Positions 33,665 through 43,659 of a stretch of DNA of 64,000 nucleotides are shown here, one piece after another; the first letter of the stretch is position 1, and every line of letters begins with the position of its first letter. Origin of the DNA: Symsagittifera roscoffensis (Eukaryota; Xenacoelomorpha; Acoela; Convolutidae); the NCBI RefSeq assembly GCF_963678635.1, contig NC_087071.1, positions 47,104,889-47,168,888 of the forward strand, read 5' to 3'. The notes under the pieces were generated by a model, which had not been told where the DNA came from, did not search any database, and saw only the letters and a list, made by a program, of their open reading frames with translations. The translations under genes and the position numbers were made by a program.

Positions 33665-36600
33665 TCATGTTCTATGCTCAATTATCATGTTGTATCCGTC
33701 CAGGCGAACTATCCACCTCCCAATGTAACTTTGGTCCATTGAGTACGTTTTCAGCCAGCTCAGTGCTCGGTTGTCGACTCGCAACTTGAATGGCTCACTG
33801 CCCAGGTATGCCCTGTATTTCTCGACAAAGGTAACCACCGCGAACATCTCTGCTTTCGGTGCTCCGTACTTCATTTCCGTGTCACTCAGGACTTTACTCC
33901 CGTACGCTATTGGTCTCAAGACTGTCTTCCCATTCCATTCTTGTTCTTGATGGAGAATCCCAGAAATCGCGACTACCGACGCATCCGTGTCCAGCACGTA
34001 CATCCCTTTCTCAGTCGGCATACCCAGTACTGGTGCCTCACATAGCTCTTTCTTTATTCTCTGGAATGACTCTTCTGCTGCGTTGTTCCACGTGAACTTC
34101 TTGCCCTTGTGTCTCATTAATTGTTGCATCGGGTATACCTTGTCCGCATAGCCCTTGATGAACTCTCTATAATAGTTAGCGAAACCCAGGAAGCTCATCA
34201 ACTGGTGTTCTGTCTTCGGTGATTTCCAGGTTAGGACTGCTTCCACGGCGTCCGGATCAGGTCTGATGCCGTGCTTGTCTACCATCCTGCCCAAAGATTT
34301 TATTGAGTCCTTGAGTATCTCGCACTTTGATGGCTTACACTTTAGCCCCGACCTTTTCATGCATGCAAACACTTCGTCAAGTCTCTCAATGTGGTCTTCC
34401 AGTATGGGCGTCGCTATTACCACGTCATCCACGTTGCACATTACCAGATTGCCATACTTCTTCGTCACGCCTATCAGCGCGTGTGCCATCAACCGCTGAA
34501 ACGTGTCTGTGGCATTGCAAAGTCCAAACGGCATCCGTTTCCATTGAAACAGACCCAACTCGCAGGCAAACCCTGTCTTATCCCTTTCCTGCTTCCTAAG
34601 TGGTACCTGCCAAAAGGCCGAGCCTAAATCAAGAGTCGTAAAAAATTTTGCATCACCTAACTTCGAGAGGCTCTCATCAATCCTAGGTATGGGATAGGCA
34701 TCCTTCACCGTGACGGAGTTCAGGTATCGAAAGTCACAACAAAACCTCAACCAGTCGCCTTTCTTTTTGGCCATCACTACTCCACACGCCCACGGTGACT
34801 TGGATGGTTCTATCATGTCATACTCTAGTAACGTCTCGATTTCTTTTCTACACGCGTCCGATTTGTGTGGGGTCATGCGCCTCGCCCCCTCCCTGTGTGG
34901 TACCGCGTTTTCCTCAAGTTCTATTTCATGCTCAACAAAATTACAACACCCGATATCCGCTTTATGCCTCGAAAAAACTTCCTCGTTCCGCTCTAGCACG
35001 TCCTTGATGGCTTCGAGCTGTTCATCTTTCAGTTTGACCCACAAATGTTCAATCTCCGGCAGAACCGGTTTATCAGTTCGCATTTCATCTAGTGTGGGTC
35101 GCTCTGGAAAGTTCGAACAGCTCGACAGCCCATCGTCCGTTTCTGATTTAAGTGATTTAATAAGACCTGAAGAATCTTTTATTTTCTGCAATCGTCTCAA
35201 GATACAAATTGTGTCCCTATGATTGGGACAATCAACAACTTCATTTTGTTTTGAGTTCTCGATCGTTTCATATCGAGTTTTAACCGGTAAAGCATATCCC
35301 AGTTTCCTCCCTCTCTGTATCGTGATCGGTATATCGAGGGTATTCAACAAGACACTGACGCAGAGGCCGCTCTTCGTTATCGAGAAGGATCTTCCTAAAA
35401 CAGCAGCACTTTGACTATTAGGATTCGGAACTATACACACTTGCTTGTTGTCACTTAGTTCATTGTAATTTTTCATCCTCAAGCCTACAATTGCCGCTTC
35501 ATTCGCTTTTAGCCTCACCCTCCTACTCAAGAATACCGGTGCTTTGTTTTCATTTGCCATTATTAAATTTACCGGTTTGATTGCGTACCTCCTATCCGGG
35601 TTCCGTATCCTGAACATTGCGTTATTTAGATCAATCGTTACGTCGAAATTCCTGATGAAGTCTCTGCCCAAAATGAATTGGTCAGATTCATCTAGGTTTT
35701 CTACCACGATAAAGCTCATCCACAGGTTACGTTCACCCAAATTGAGGGCTAATATCGGCGTCCTGCCCAGCACCCGAAGGGCCCCGGCCCCTTTGTTTGC
35801 AGCTGACAGCCTTATCCTCGAGTCTATCAAATCACCTTTGTCAAAGCCCATCCGTACCCAAGTTTCGATTGGTATGACGCTCAAGACTGCTCCCGTATCA
35901 AGTAACCCACGTAACTGAGTCTTTTTGCCACTTATGTCTAGCACGTGCCCTGTCACATCTGCCTCTGTCCCGATGTGCATCGCATCTTCTTCAAGCATGG
36001 CGCAGTGTCCAATTGATCTCACTTTCAACTCTTCTTTCCCTACGTAGATTTGCCCAATTAGGTCTTCGTCACGTGTTATCATTGTCTTGGTATAGATGTT
36101 TATTCCATCTATATTTAGCATCACCTCGTGTGGACCATAAGCTTCAGTATACCTGTTGTCAACACGTACCGACTTGCTGTCCCCTCTCGTGAGTAGTGCT
36201 CTCAGCGCTCTAGAAGTCGTTTGTGGGCTTATACAACTCAAGTAATCTGCGTACACGTCAATGTGCATAATTGTCTGGTCGCTCGATTCGCTCAAGTTTC
36301 TGGTTACCTCGTGGCCACCCACTGTGATTATCGACATTATTCTAGCCCCGATTTTCGATATGCCGCATGGCTTTCCCGTCACCATTTTTACTGTGTTACA
36401 ATTCCCGGTCTTTGTTGAGCCCGGTACAGCCTTTGGTGTTGGGTTTGATCCGGTTAATGCTTCGTTGAAATTCTGTCTTTCGATCTCCAGCTTTAGTCGT
36501 TGCTCCATTTCTTTCGCAGCCAGATCCTGTTTCACTTTGGCAATTGCTTCCGTCGCCGCTTTCTCATAATTTATCTCTAGAGAGTTCCCAGCCGCGGATT

Positions 36601-36781
36601 CTATCGCACCATTAACATGTGTTACAGCTTTCACTGTTTTCGTCGGCAATTCCGTGCTTGGTGCTCCTAAGTTCCTAGATTCAAACTCGTTTTGTCTATT
36701 CCGCTGATTCTGCACCGCCGCTAATGCCAACTTGTGTTTGGGGTCACTCTGGCCTTGACCGCTTCCCAGAACAAGGGACAA
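33665..36781 (-). CDS. Protease, reverse transcriptase and RNase H of B Pol
   Basis: 1,038 open codons, one continuous Pol segment. In order: Gag-Pol connector, aspartic protease (LLDTGAVLSVIP), RT (FTTLDLGSAFWQVP, FGLCNATDTF) and RNase H (VLDTDASVV). The RT catalytic motif reads NVDD here; A and C have YVDD. The segment is cut from gag by a 1-bp deletion near 36757 (GGACC in A, GGCC in B) and ends in a TGA at 33665. In A the same region is joined to gag in one frame, so the break in B is a mutation rather than a programmed frameshift. Confidence 0.85.
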   Translation of the reverse strand: MSLVLGSGQGQSDPKHKLALAAVQNQRNRQNEFESRNLGAPSTELPTKTVKAVTHVNGAIESAAGNSLEINYEKAATEAIAKVKQDLAAKEMEQRLKLEIERQNFNEALTGSNPTPKAVPGSTKTGNCNTVKMVTGKPCGISKIGARIMSIITVGGHEVTRNLSESSDQTIMHIDVYADYLSCISPQTTSRALRALLTRGDSKSVRVDNRYTEAYGPHEVMLNIDGINIYTKTMITRDEDLIGQIYVGKEELKVRSIGHCAMLEEDAMHIGTEADVTGHVLDISGKKTQLRGLLDTGAVLSVIPIETWVRMGFDKGDLIDSRIRLSAANKGAGALRVLGRTPILALNLGERNLWMSFIVVENLDESDQFILGRDFIRNFDVTIDLNNAMFRIRNPDRRYAIKPVNLIMANENKAPVFLSRRVRLKANEAAIVGLRMKNYNELSDNKQVCIVPNPNSQSAAVLGRSFSITKSGLCVSVLLNTLDIPITIQRGRKLGYALPVKTRYETIENSKQNEVVDCPNHRDTICILRRLQKIKDSSGLIKSLKSETDDGLSSCSNFPERPTLDEMRTDKPVLPEIEHLWVKLKDEQLEAIKDVLERNEEVFSRHKADIGCCNFVEHEIELEENAVPHREGARRMTPHKSDACRKEIETLLEYDMIEPSKSPWACGVVMAKKKGDWLRFCCDFRYLNSVTVKDAYPIPRIDESLSKLGDAKFFTTLDLGSAFWQVPLRKQERDKTGFACELGLFQWKRMPFGLCNATDTFQRLMAHALIGVTKKYGNLVMCNVDDVVIATPILEDHIERLDEVFACMKRSGLKCKPSKCEILKDSIKSLGRMVDKHGIRPDPDAVEAVLTWKSPKTEHQLMSFLGFANYYREFIKGYADKVYPMQQLMRHKGKKFTWNNAAEESFQRIKKELCEAPVLGMPTEKGMYVLDTDASVVAISGILHQEQEWNGKTVLRPIAYGSKVLSDTEMKYGAPKAEMFAVVTFVEKYRAYLGSEPFKLRVDNRALSWLKTYSMDQSYIGRWIVRLDGYNMIIEHRT

Positions 36782-38865
36782 TCCATTCTGAAGTGCCCCT
36801 CCTGGTTACAGAAGAAGCATCTTGCGACTATCTTGATGATTAAGCCACTATAGTACTCGTGTTCCTCCATCTGGCTCATGTCCTCCTCATCCGGTGCGTA
36901 TCCTAGGCTCTTCATGCCTTGTTTGTATGTTGTGCAGTCAACCACGTGGTGATCCGCCGACCCGCAGTTCGCGCATGATCTGCGCTTGTCCATATCATCT
37001 CTAGGCTTGTACCATGATGACCTCTGGGGTTGGCCTCGCCCTTGCGTGTTCCTGTTTTCTGAATATGAGTATTTCTTGGGCTTCATCAGCATGTATTCCC
37101 TTGATTTCTGTCTCATTTCTTCTGGGGTTGGTGCGCTGTCTTTCGACAATGTGTAGTATGTTGCTAACATTGTTCTTAAGTCATCACTTTTTACCCCATC
37201 ATTGAACTTCGAGGCAATGCTAAAGTTTCTTCTGTTTGTCAACTCTTCTGGGTCACTCCTTCTTCTCAAGCTCTCGAGGTCATCTAGGAACCGATCAATT
37301 GACTCGTCGTCTCTCTGCCTTCTCTTTTCAAATCGCATCATCGCTTGGTGACCCTTCATGCCTGACCCGAATCGATTCAGCAATATTTCGTAGATCTTGT
37401 CCGCGGTATCGCGTTCTTCTTCTTTCTTTGCAACCACGCATTTTAATGCCGTGCCTTCTAAGTTGCTTAGCATGGCTGTGCATGCTTGTCTCTCATCGTT
37501 TAAGTTATCTTGCTCTAGGTGTAATCTCATCACTTCCACCCAAGTGTCGATGCATCCATCGGAGTCGTCTTTGAATTCTTTTGGCTTCTTGGAAGTTTTT
37601 CTTGATTTTTCGTCTCTCCTATCGCTCGAGTCAGTGTTCCTCGTGGCGAAGGCCTCTAGAGTCCTGTTCATCATCTCCCAAGTGCTTGCCCACGTCATGG
37701 CATCCGGAACTGCGTTGCTGTTAGCTGTTGAGTCCCCCGGACCACTCATTGTGTTTGATGTTCCACTTTTCATGATTGTTTTGGCCGCTGTTGGTGCTGT
37801 GCTTACCGCATACCTTGTTAAAGGCAACGGTGTCGATTGCCGTTTGTTCCTTTGTGGTTCCACAAAGTCAACTCGGGTGCCTTGGGTGCGATCCGCTGCC
37901 GATCTTTCTTGTGTAGTAGAATTTCTCAAGATTGCATCCAATTTCACCTGTATTGCACACGAACTTTCGGCCTGATTCCTGTTCATTATTTCCATTCTCT
38001 TTTCCAGGCTACCTAATTGGCTGTTGACATCATCATATCGGTTTTTCAACTGTTGCATATCTTTTTTGATGTTCTTATCTCGTTCTTCATTGGTGGCATC
38101 TACCTTGTCCGACATCTGCTGGAGTCTTTCGTCTGTCGCCTTTGCCAGGTTAAAATAACTATCCAGATACTCGTGTTTGTTGTATTTTAACTCTTTCCTT
38201 ATTAAGTCTCTATCTTCCTCACTATACTTTAGTTTTTTGTCGATCTGATTTAGTTTTGTCATCAGGTCGCCAAGCTCAAGAGTAGCTGTTTCATGATCAG
38301 CCGTTGTCTTGTTTTCTGCTGCCTCTTCTGTTCTGACTTGTTCTTCCTTTAGGTCGGCTTCTGTCGCCTTCGTGCTCACTGTCCCAAATGTTCGTGCTCT
38401 TCCAGTCTGTGATTCTTCGGCCGTGTTGTCTTTCGATTTCATTCCGACCATCATCGCTAACTTTTCTGTAAAAGATGTTTTCTTTACTTGAGAGTCGTCT
38501 TTCACCGTTTCTCGGGTATTGCCTGTTGTGTCTTCCAACGCGTCTATCGGCGAAAACTCCACGGTTTTTGGATTTTGATCTTCCATATGGGGCATCGGTG
38601 TGGATTCCGTTGTCTTCTTCTCCACTTCATCTACGCTCTGGTCTGGTGTCTCTAGATCGATTTCGATTGTGGGCTCCACCTGTTTGTCTTTAGCACCTTC
38701 TCGCGTCTTGTTCTCGGTGCTACTCCTCGTGCTGACCATGCTAACTGAAAAGTTATCTTTTGTTTTGCTTGGGCCTATTGGTGTCGTTCCGCGCAGCGAC
38801 GAGTTGTATTTCGTGTTTGATCCACATGACCTTTTTTCTAGCACCGGTACCCTTCTCCGTCTCAT
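36721..38865 (-). CDS. Gag of element B
   Basis: 714 codons from the ATG at 38865 (MRRRRVPVLEK). Basic N-terminus, long acidic Ser/Thr-rich region, coiled coil (about residues 195-330), Gag capsid-like core (about 430-570: DGCIDTW, NLEGTALKC, LLNRFGSGMKGHQAMMRF), and two CCHC zinc knuckles (631-644 and 683-696). It forms the particle and binds the genomic RNA. The last 10 residues are out of frame because of the 1-bp deletion near 36757. It is the only uninterrupted Gag in the window. Confidence 0.85.
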   Translation of the reverse strand: MRRRRVPVLEKRSCGSNTKYNSSLRGTTPIGPSKTKDNFSVSMVSTRSSTENKTREGAKDKQVEPTIEIDLETPDQSVDEVEKKTTESTPMPHMEDQNPKTVEFSPIDALEDTTGNTRETVKDDSQVKKTSFTEKLAMMVGMKSKDNTAEESQTGRARTFGTVSTKATEADLKEEQVRTEEAAENKTTADHETATLELGDLMTKLNQIDKKLKYSEEDRDLIRKELKYNKHEYLDSYFNLAKATDERLQQMSDKVDATNEERDKNIKKDMQQLKNRYDDVNSQLGSLEKRMEIMNRNQAESSCAIQVKLDAILRNSTTQERSAADRTQGTRVDFVEPQRNKRQSTPLPLTRYAVSTAPTAAKTIMKSGTSNTMSGPGDSTANSNAVPDAMTWASTWEMMNRTLEAFATRNTDSSDRRDEKSRKTSKKPKEFKDDSDGCIDTWVEVMRLHLEQDNLNDERQACTAMLSNLEGTALKCVVAKKEEERDTADKIYEILLNRFGSGMKGHQAMMRFEKRRQRDDESIDRFLDDLESLRRRSDPEELTNRRNFSIASKFNDGVKSDDLRTMLATYYTLSKDSAPTPEEMRQKSREYMLMKPKKYSYSENRNTQGRGQPQRSSWYKPRDDMDKRRSCANCGSADHHVVDCTTYKQGMKSLGYAPDEEDMSQMEEHEYYSGLIIKIVARCFFCNQEGHFRMDCPLFWEAVKARVTPNTSWH

Positions 38866-39139
38866 TATTTCTATTTACAATTGCTCTTATTTACAATATT
38901 ACTATATACACAATTCTAGTCTAAGAATAAAATTTTTTGTGGAAAAAATATTAAAAGGAAATATACAACGTGATAAAAACCTTGTTCCAGTTCTCTTTCA
39001 AAACTTTTCGAGAAACTTTCTTTATTTGTGGTCTCAACCGTACCTGGTTCCGACTAGTCTTGTTCTGTCTTAATTCTGTCTTAAAACACTTATTGTAATT
39101 TTACTTCAGTTTTTATACCAACCCAAGACTTCCAATTAC

Positions 39140-40090
39140 CGTCCCTACTCTTCTTTGTACCGTCCCAGGCTTCTTTCTACTGTCCCAAGACTGTTCGGTA
39201 CTGTCCCAGTACTTTCCGTCAGTGTCCCAAGACCCTTGTCCTGAGAGTACTATCCCAGGGCCACTGTCCCAAGACTATTGTCCCAAGACTACTGTCCCAA
39301 GGCTAGTGTCCCAAGACTACTGTCCCAAGGCTAGTGTCCCAAGACTACTGTCCCAAGACTACTGTCCCAAGGCTAGTGTCCCAAGACTACTGTCCCAAGA
39401 CTACTGTCCCAAGGCTAGTGTCCCAAGACTACTGTCCCAAGACTAGTGTCCCAAGGCTAGTGTCCCAAGACCACTGTCCCAAGACTACTGTCCCAAGGCT
39501 AGTGTCCCAAGACTACTGTCTCAAGACTAGTGTCCCAAGACTACTGTCCCAAGGCTAGTGTCCCAAGGCTAGTGTTCCAAGACTACTGTCCCAAGACCAC
39601 TCTCCCAAGACCACTGTCCCAAGACCCCTGTTCCAAGACCACTGTCCCAAGACCACTGTCCCAAGACCACTGTCCCAAGACCACTGTCCCAAGACCCCTG
39701 TCCCAAGACCACTGTCCCAAGACCACTGTCCCAAGACCACTGTCCCAAGACCACTGTCCCAAGACCACTGTCCCAAGACCACTGTCCCAAGACCACTGTC
39801 CCAAGACCACTGTCCTAAGACCACTGTCCTAAGACCACTGTCCCAAGGCTAGTGTCCCAAGACCACTGTCCCAAGACCACTATCCCAAGACCCCTGTCCC
39901 AAGACCACTGTCCCAAGACCACTGTCCCAAGACCACTGTCCCAAGACCACTGTCCCAAGACCGTACTGTTCCAAGACTGTACCAAGACTGTTCTGGTCCA
40001 ACACTGTCCCAGGACTGCACTGTCCCAAGACTGTCCCCAGACTGCTCTGTCCCAAGACTTCTTTGGCACTGTCCCAAGACTGTTGACAAG
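39140..40090 (-). repeat. 14-bp minisatellite in B leader
   Basis: Plus-strand unit TGTCCCAAGACCAC, nearly perfect from about 39590 to 39965, with variants CTACTGTCCCAAGA and GCTAGTGTCCCAAG in higher-order order to the left. About 60 units. Long open frames on both strands arise from the 14-bp period and should not be read as genes. Confidence 0.9.
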
Positions 40091-40964
40091 TGTCTGAGCG
40101 GTGGGACCTCTTTCTTCTCCGTTATGGGGACTTCTTGATTCACTGTACCTTGTACCACCACTCAAGCTCTAGTAAAATTTTCCCAAAAACCCTCTCTTAA
40201 AGGCCAAATGCTGACCCCCCTTTTTCTTATTTCTTTTTAGTTCCCTCTATTTCAGTGTTCCAAGCAACTTGAAACCAAAACCTGTGCGCAGGTATCTTGT
40301 GATCACCTGTTCGTGTAAAAACTAAACACAAATCCTCACCAAAATGCAACAAAAAATCCAAGCTAGAAAAAGTAATAAAAACAGAAAGATGAACCCACCT
40401 AAAATTCAAAGGTGACCAATGTCTACCTTTTGTCGAAAAAAATGTCTGGTACCTAATTGCCACGCGTTTTCCTCCCCCCAACTAATAATCTTATTGGGTA
40501 TCACCAGAATTGACTATGTCCGTTCCCCCTTACCAATCCGACCAGGGTACCTTCCTTAACTCGAGTTTAAATTTCGCTATCCACCTATTATTACCAACGC
40601 GTGTTAATGACTAATGTAACTAAATCAACGATGTCGACTAATTAGTTACTCTAATTTCCCCCTTTTACAATTTGCAACCGCCAACCTCTAAGCTAACCAG
40701 CCCCCCTTCTAACCTCCCCCCTTTTTAGCCCCCCTTCTTAAGCCTAAAAGTTACCTTAAGCGCCGGGTGCTAAACCTCTCAAGAGAAAACCGTAGACCTG
40801 TCTCCAGGCCTGCTTAAGTAAAAACGTTCCTCAAAACCGGGGGATTTCGCTTATCCAATTTTACACTTATCTCCTATAAAGTAATGTGGATTTTAACGAT
40901 ACCCGTTCTGCCCAACTTGAGAACTCGAGAACTGCCAAATCCTTCTTGGCTACTTTCCCTCTCG

Positions 40965-41170
40965 ACTGGTCACCTGTTCCAGTCCAATCTCCTATTGGTT
41001 CAACTCAAGTGCTCCTGAACCACTTTCCCACTCGGCTGGTCACCTCTTCCAGTCAAGTCTCCTATTGGTTCAGCTCAAGTGCTCCTGAACCACTTTCCCA
41101 CTCGGCTGGTCACCTCTTCCAGTCAGTCTCCTATTGGTTCAGCTCAAGTGCTCCTTGTTGTCCAGCTAAG
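40965..41170 (-). repeat. About 60-bp tandem repeat in B leader
   Basis: Three units of CTCGGCTGGTCACCTCTTCC, AGTCAAGTCTCCTATTGGTT and CAGCTCAAGTGCTCCTGAAC (plus strand); reverse complement of the A repeat at 43660-43860. Stems GGTTCAG/CTGAACC and CTGG/CCAG are retained. Confidence 0.75.
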
Positions 41171-41638
41171 TTCCAAGCTATCTGAAAACCCTTGACAACG
41201 CCCCACACTCGGGCACTTTATTAAGGTTACTGGGTTAAATTGCTAGGTTGATCGAAACGATCGAACTTTTAAAACAGTATGGGTATACTATTTAATTAAT
41301 ATAAAGGTTTGATCCAACTAATCTGGTGTCAAAGTCACTGTCTTTTTTCGTTTTATGGTTTTTGTTCCTTGTTCTATTCTTTTTTTTTTTGTTTTTGTTT
41401 TGCTTTTTATCTTTTTGCTCGTGTTTTTGTCCCCCTAGTTGCCCCCCTTTACTCGATTAGCTAAGCTTCGTTCGGAGAGCGTACCAGGAAGTTTTCTCGA
41501 GTTTTCTTAAAAAGCTATCACGGTACAACCGGAAGGTTTGCACGTTCCTGTATAACCGTACCCGCCGGTACTCTAGAATGGGCATGTAGCCCGAAGCTGT
41601 CTCAAGTGGGTTCGACTCCGTAGTCTTGATGTCGTAAA

Positions 41639-41653
41639 CACCCAGGAGCGCCA
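41639..41653 (-). promoter_or_regulatory. Primer-binding site of B
   Basis: Minus-strand TGGCGCTCCTGGGTG, 11 bp inside the LTR, identical to A and D. Confidence 0.65.
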
Positions 41654-41664
41654 TAAAAACACTA

Positions 41665-42280
41665 TATAACATTCGTCTACTGTAGTCACACATGAGGCTT
41701 AAGAAAAATATGCCCTATAACCATTGGCTCAAGAGTCAGGGACACTATCTCTTGTGTTTTTCTACCTCAAATCAGTCGGAGCCAATTCGGTTCGCTTGTG
41801 ACATGAGACTACAACCCATTACAGCTTAAAGGCTACTACCAAAATATCCCCCCACTCTAGAAATAATAACGTCCCCATACTTAGGTCTCTAGATACCCAA
41901 AATACATGAACGCCGTTAAAAACCGGGTCGGAACAATCCGTTAAGTTACTTTTTATTAGACAGTGGAACTTTCATCCATTTCAGATGGATCAACCTAAAA
42001 CTCGCCTTACCTCAACATAACAATCATAAAACACACTCTAGAAATTTAAATTGTGTACTCACATCGTAGCACGCTCAAGAACTGGGAGTAATTAAGTCGG
42101 TCAGCAACTCGAGAATTAAATAATGTAACTAAATGAGTTTAATGTTTATCAGTTTCAACAACAAGGACAAGTTTTAACTCTAGAATACAGTTTCTCGTGA
42201 ACCATTGGGACAATCAAGCTGTCCACCTTTCCACCGAAGGTTCACTCTAGTCCAGTTCGAATAACAATCCAATCGAGTAA
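41665..42280 (-). repeat. 5' LTR of element B, truncated by insertion of A
   Basis: The 3' 616 bp of the LTR, same length as 19134-19749 and about 99% identical by eye. Its terminal dinucleotide is changed (TATAAC for TGTAAC on plus). It ends at AGTAA, where the complete LTR of A begins; in the 3' LTR the sequence continues TGATAATCCAG. The missing 289 bp must lie on the far side of A. Confidence 0.9.
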
Positions 42281-43168
42281 TGTGCCAGTCGGTCATATTT
42301 GGAAGTTTGACCTTGAGAAGAGCAGAAAACACTTGATTTTGGAGTGAAATTTAAATTTTTAAAATTTCGAATGGAACATGTCATGCACGATTTTCTCGCG
42401 AGAACTGAAAATCAGAAAAAAAAAGGAGAACAATTTAAGACACACACGCGGGAAAGTTGTCATATAAAAAACGAGTGGGAAATTGCTATTCGCAATTTCC
42501 ATCATAGTGAACAAGAGTAGAGCTGTCCTATCTGAAATAGAAGACAGAGTATTCCCGAGAGAGTAATTATTCGAACTGAACCAGAGTGAACCTTCGACGG
42601 AGAGGTGGACAGCTTGAGTGTCCCAATGGTCCACATAAAACTTCGTTCTTGAGTTCAAACTTACCCTTACCATTCAAACTGATAAACATTGAACTTATCT
42701 AGTTACCTTAGTTAATTCTAGAGTTGCTCACCCATTTAATTACTTCCTGGTTCTTGAGCGCATCAACATGTGAGTCCTTAATTTAAATTTCTAGAGTGTG
42801 TTTTACGATTGTTATGTTGAGGTAAGGCGAGTTTTAGGTTGATCCATCTGAAATGGATCAAAGTTCCACTGTCTAATAAAAAGTAACTTAACGGATTGTT
42901 CCAACCCGGTTTTTAACGGCGTTCATGTATTTTGGGTATCTAGAGACCTAAGTATGGGGACGTTTCTAATTCTAGAGTGCGGGGATATTTTAGTAGTAGC
43001 CTTTAAGCTGTAACGGGTCGTAGTCTCATGTCACAAGCGAACCGAACTGGCTCCGACCGTTCTTGAGGTAGAAAAACACAAGAGATAGTGTCCCTGACCC
43101 TTGAGCCAGTGGTTATAGGGCCTATTTTTCTTAAGCCTCATGTGTGACTGTAGTAGACGAATGTTACA
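42281..43168 (+). repeat. 5' LTR of element A
   Basis: 888 bp, TGTGCCAGTCGG...GAATGTTACA. Contains a perfect hairpin GGAAATTGC-TATTC-GCAATTTCC (near 42478), a splice-donor-like GAG/GTAAGG (42829-42836), a perfect hairpin GATCCAT-CTGAA-ATGGATC (42841-42859) and AATAAA (42875-42880). Hairpin plus AATAAA probably mark the R region and poly(A) signal. Confidence 0.9.
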
Positions 43169-43179
43169 TAGTGTTTTTA

Positions 43180-43194
43180 TGGCGCTCCTGGGTG
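43180..43194 (+). promoter_or_regulatory. Primer-binding site of A
   Basis: TGGCGCTCCTGGGTG, 11 bp after the LTR. A perfect complement of the tRNA B box, GGAGTCGAACC, lies 19 bp downstream (43214-43224). Confidence 0.65.
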
Positions 43195-43659
43195 TTTACG
43201 ACATCAAGACTACGGAGTCGAACCCACTTGAGACAGCTTCGGGCTGAATGCCCATTCTAGAGTACCGGCGGTACGGTTCGACAGGAACGTGCAAACCTTC
43301 CGGTTGTACCGTGATAGCTTTTTAAGAAAACTCGAGAAAATTTCCTGGTACGCTCTCCGAACGAGGCTTAGCTAACCGAGTAAAGGGGGGCAACTAGGGG
43401 GACAAAAACACGAGCAAAAAGACAGAAAGCAAAACAAAAACCAAAAAAGAATAGAAAAAGGAACAAAAACCATAAAACGAAAAAAGACAGTGACTTTGAC
43501 ACCAGATTAGTTGGATCAAACCTTGATATTAATTAAATAGTATACCCATACTGTTTTACAAGTTCGATCGTTTCGATCAACCTAGCAATTTAAACCAGTA
43601 AACTGAATAAAGTGCCCGAAGTGGGGCGTTGTCAAGGGTTTTCAGATAGCTTGGAACTT

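Larger units (their letters stand above)
38866..41638 (-). other. Leader of element B
   Basis: About 2.8 kb, non-coding. In sense order: tRNA B-box complement (41609-41619), A-rich tract (about 41340-41420 on minus), three hairpin-forming 60-bp repeats (40965-41170), unique sequence, the 14-bp minisatellite (39140-40090), then gag. Confidence 0.7.
19134..42280 (-). mobile_element. Element B: near-complete giant LTR retrotransposon of about 23.4 kb
   Basis: Minus-strand element bounded by LTRs. The 3' LTR (19134-20038, 905 bp) is complete. The 5' LTR (41665-42280) is the matching 616-bp part with no length difference, cut by element A. I count about five substitutions in those 616 bp, so insertion was fairly recent. 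Internal length is 21,626 bp; with two full LTRs the element would be about 23.4 kb, two to four times the usual Ty3/gypsy size. It sits in ORF3 of C; the five bases to its left are CTGAA. The interior holds PBS, leader, gag-pol, ORF3-6 and a polypurine tract. Confidence 0.9.

Noticed and set aside
36721-36781. Programmed frameshift between gag and pol
   Set aside because: A carries gag and pol in one frame; the shift in B is a 1-bp deletion.
39140-40090. CRISPR array
   Set aside because: Repeats are directly adjacent 14-mers without unique spacers, in an animal retroelement.
39222-40165. Long open frames on both strands rich in repeated VLGQWSWDSGLGT or CPKTTVPRPLSQD
   Set aside because: They come from the 14-bp minisatellite, which is open in all frames; no independent evidence of a protein.
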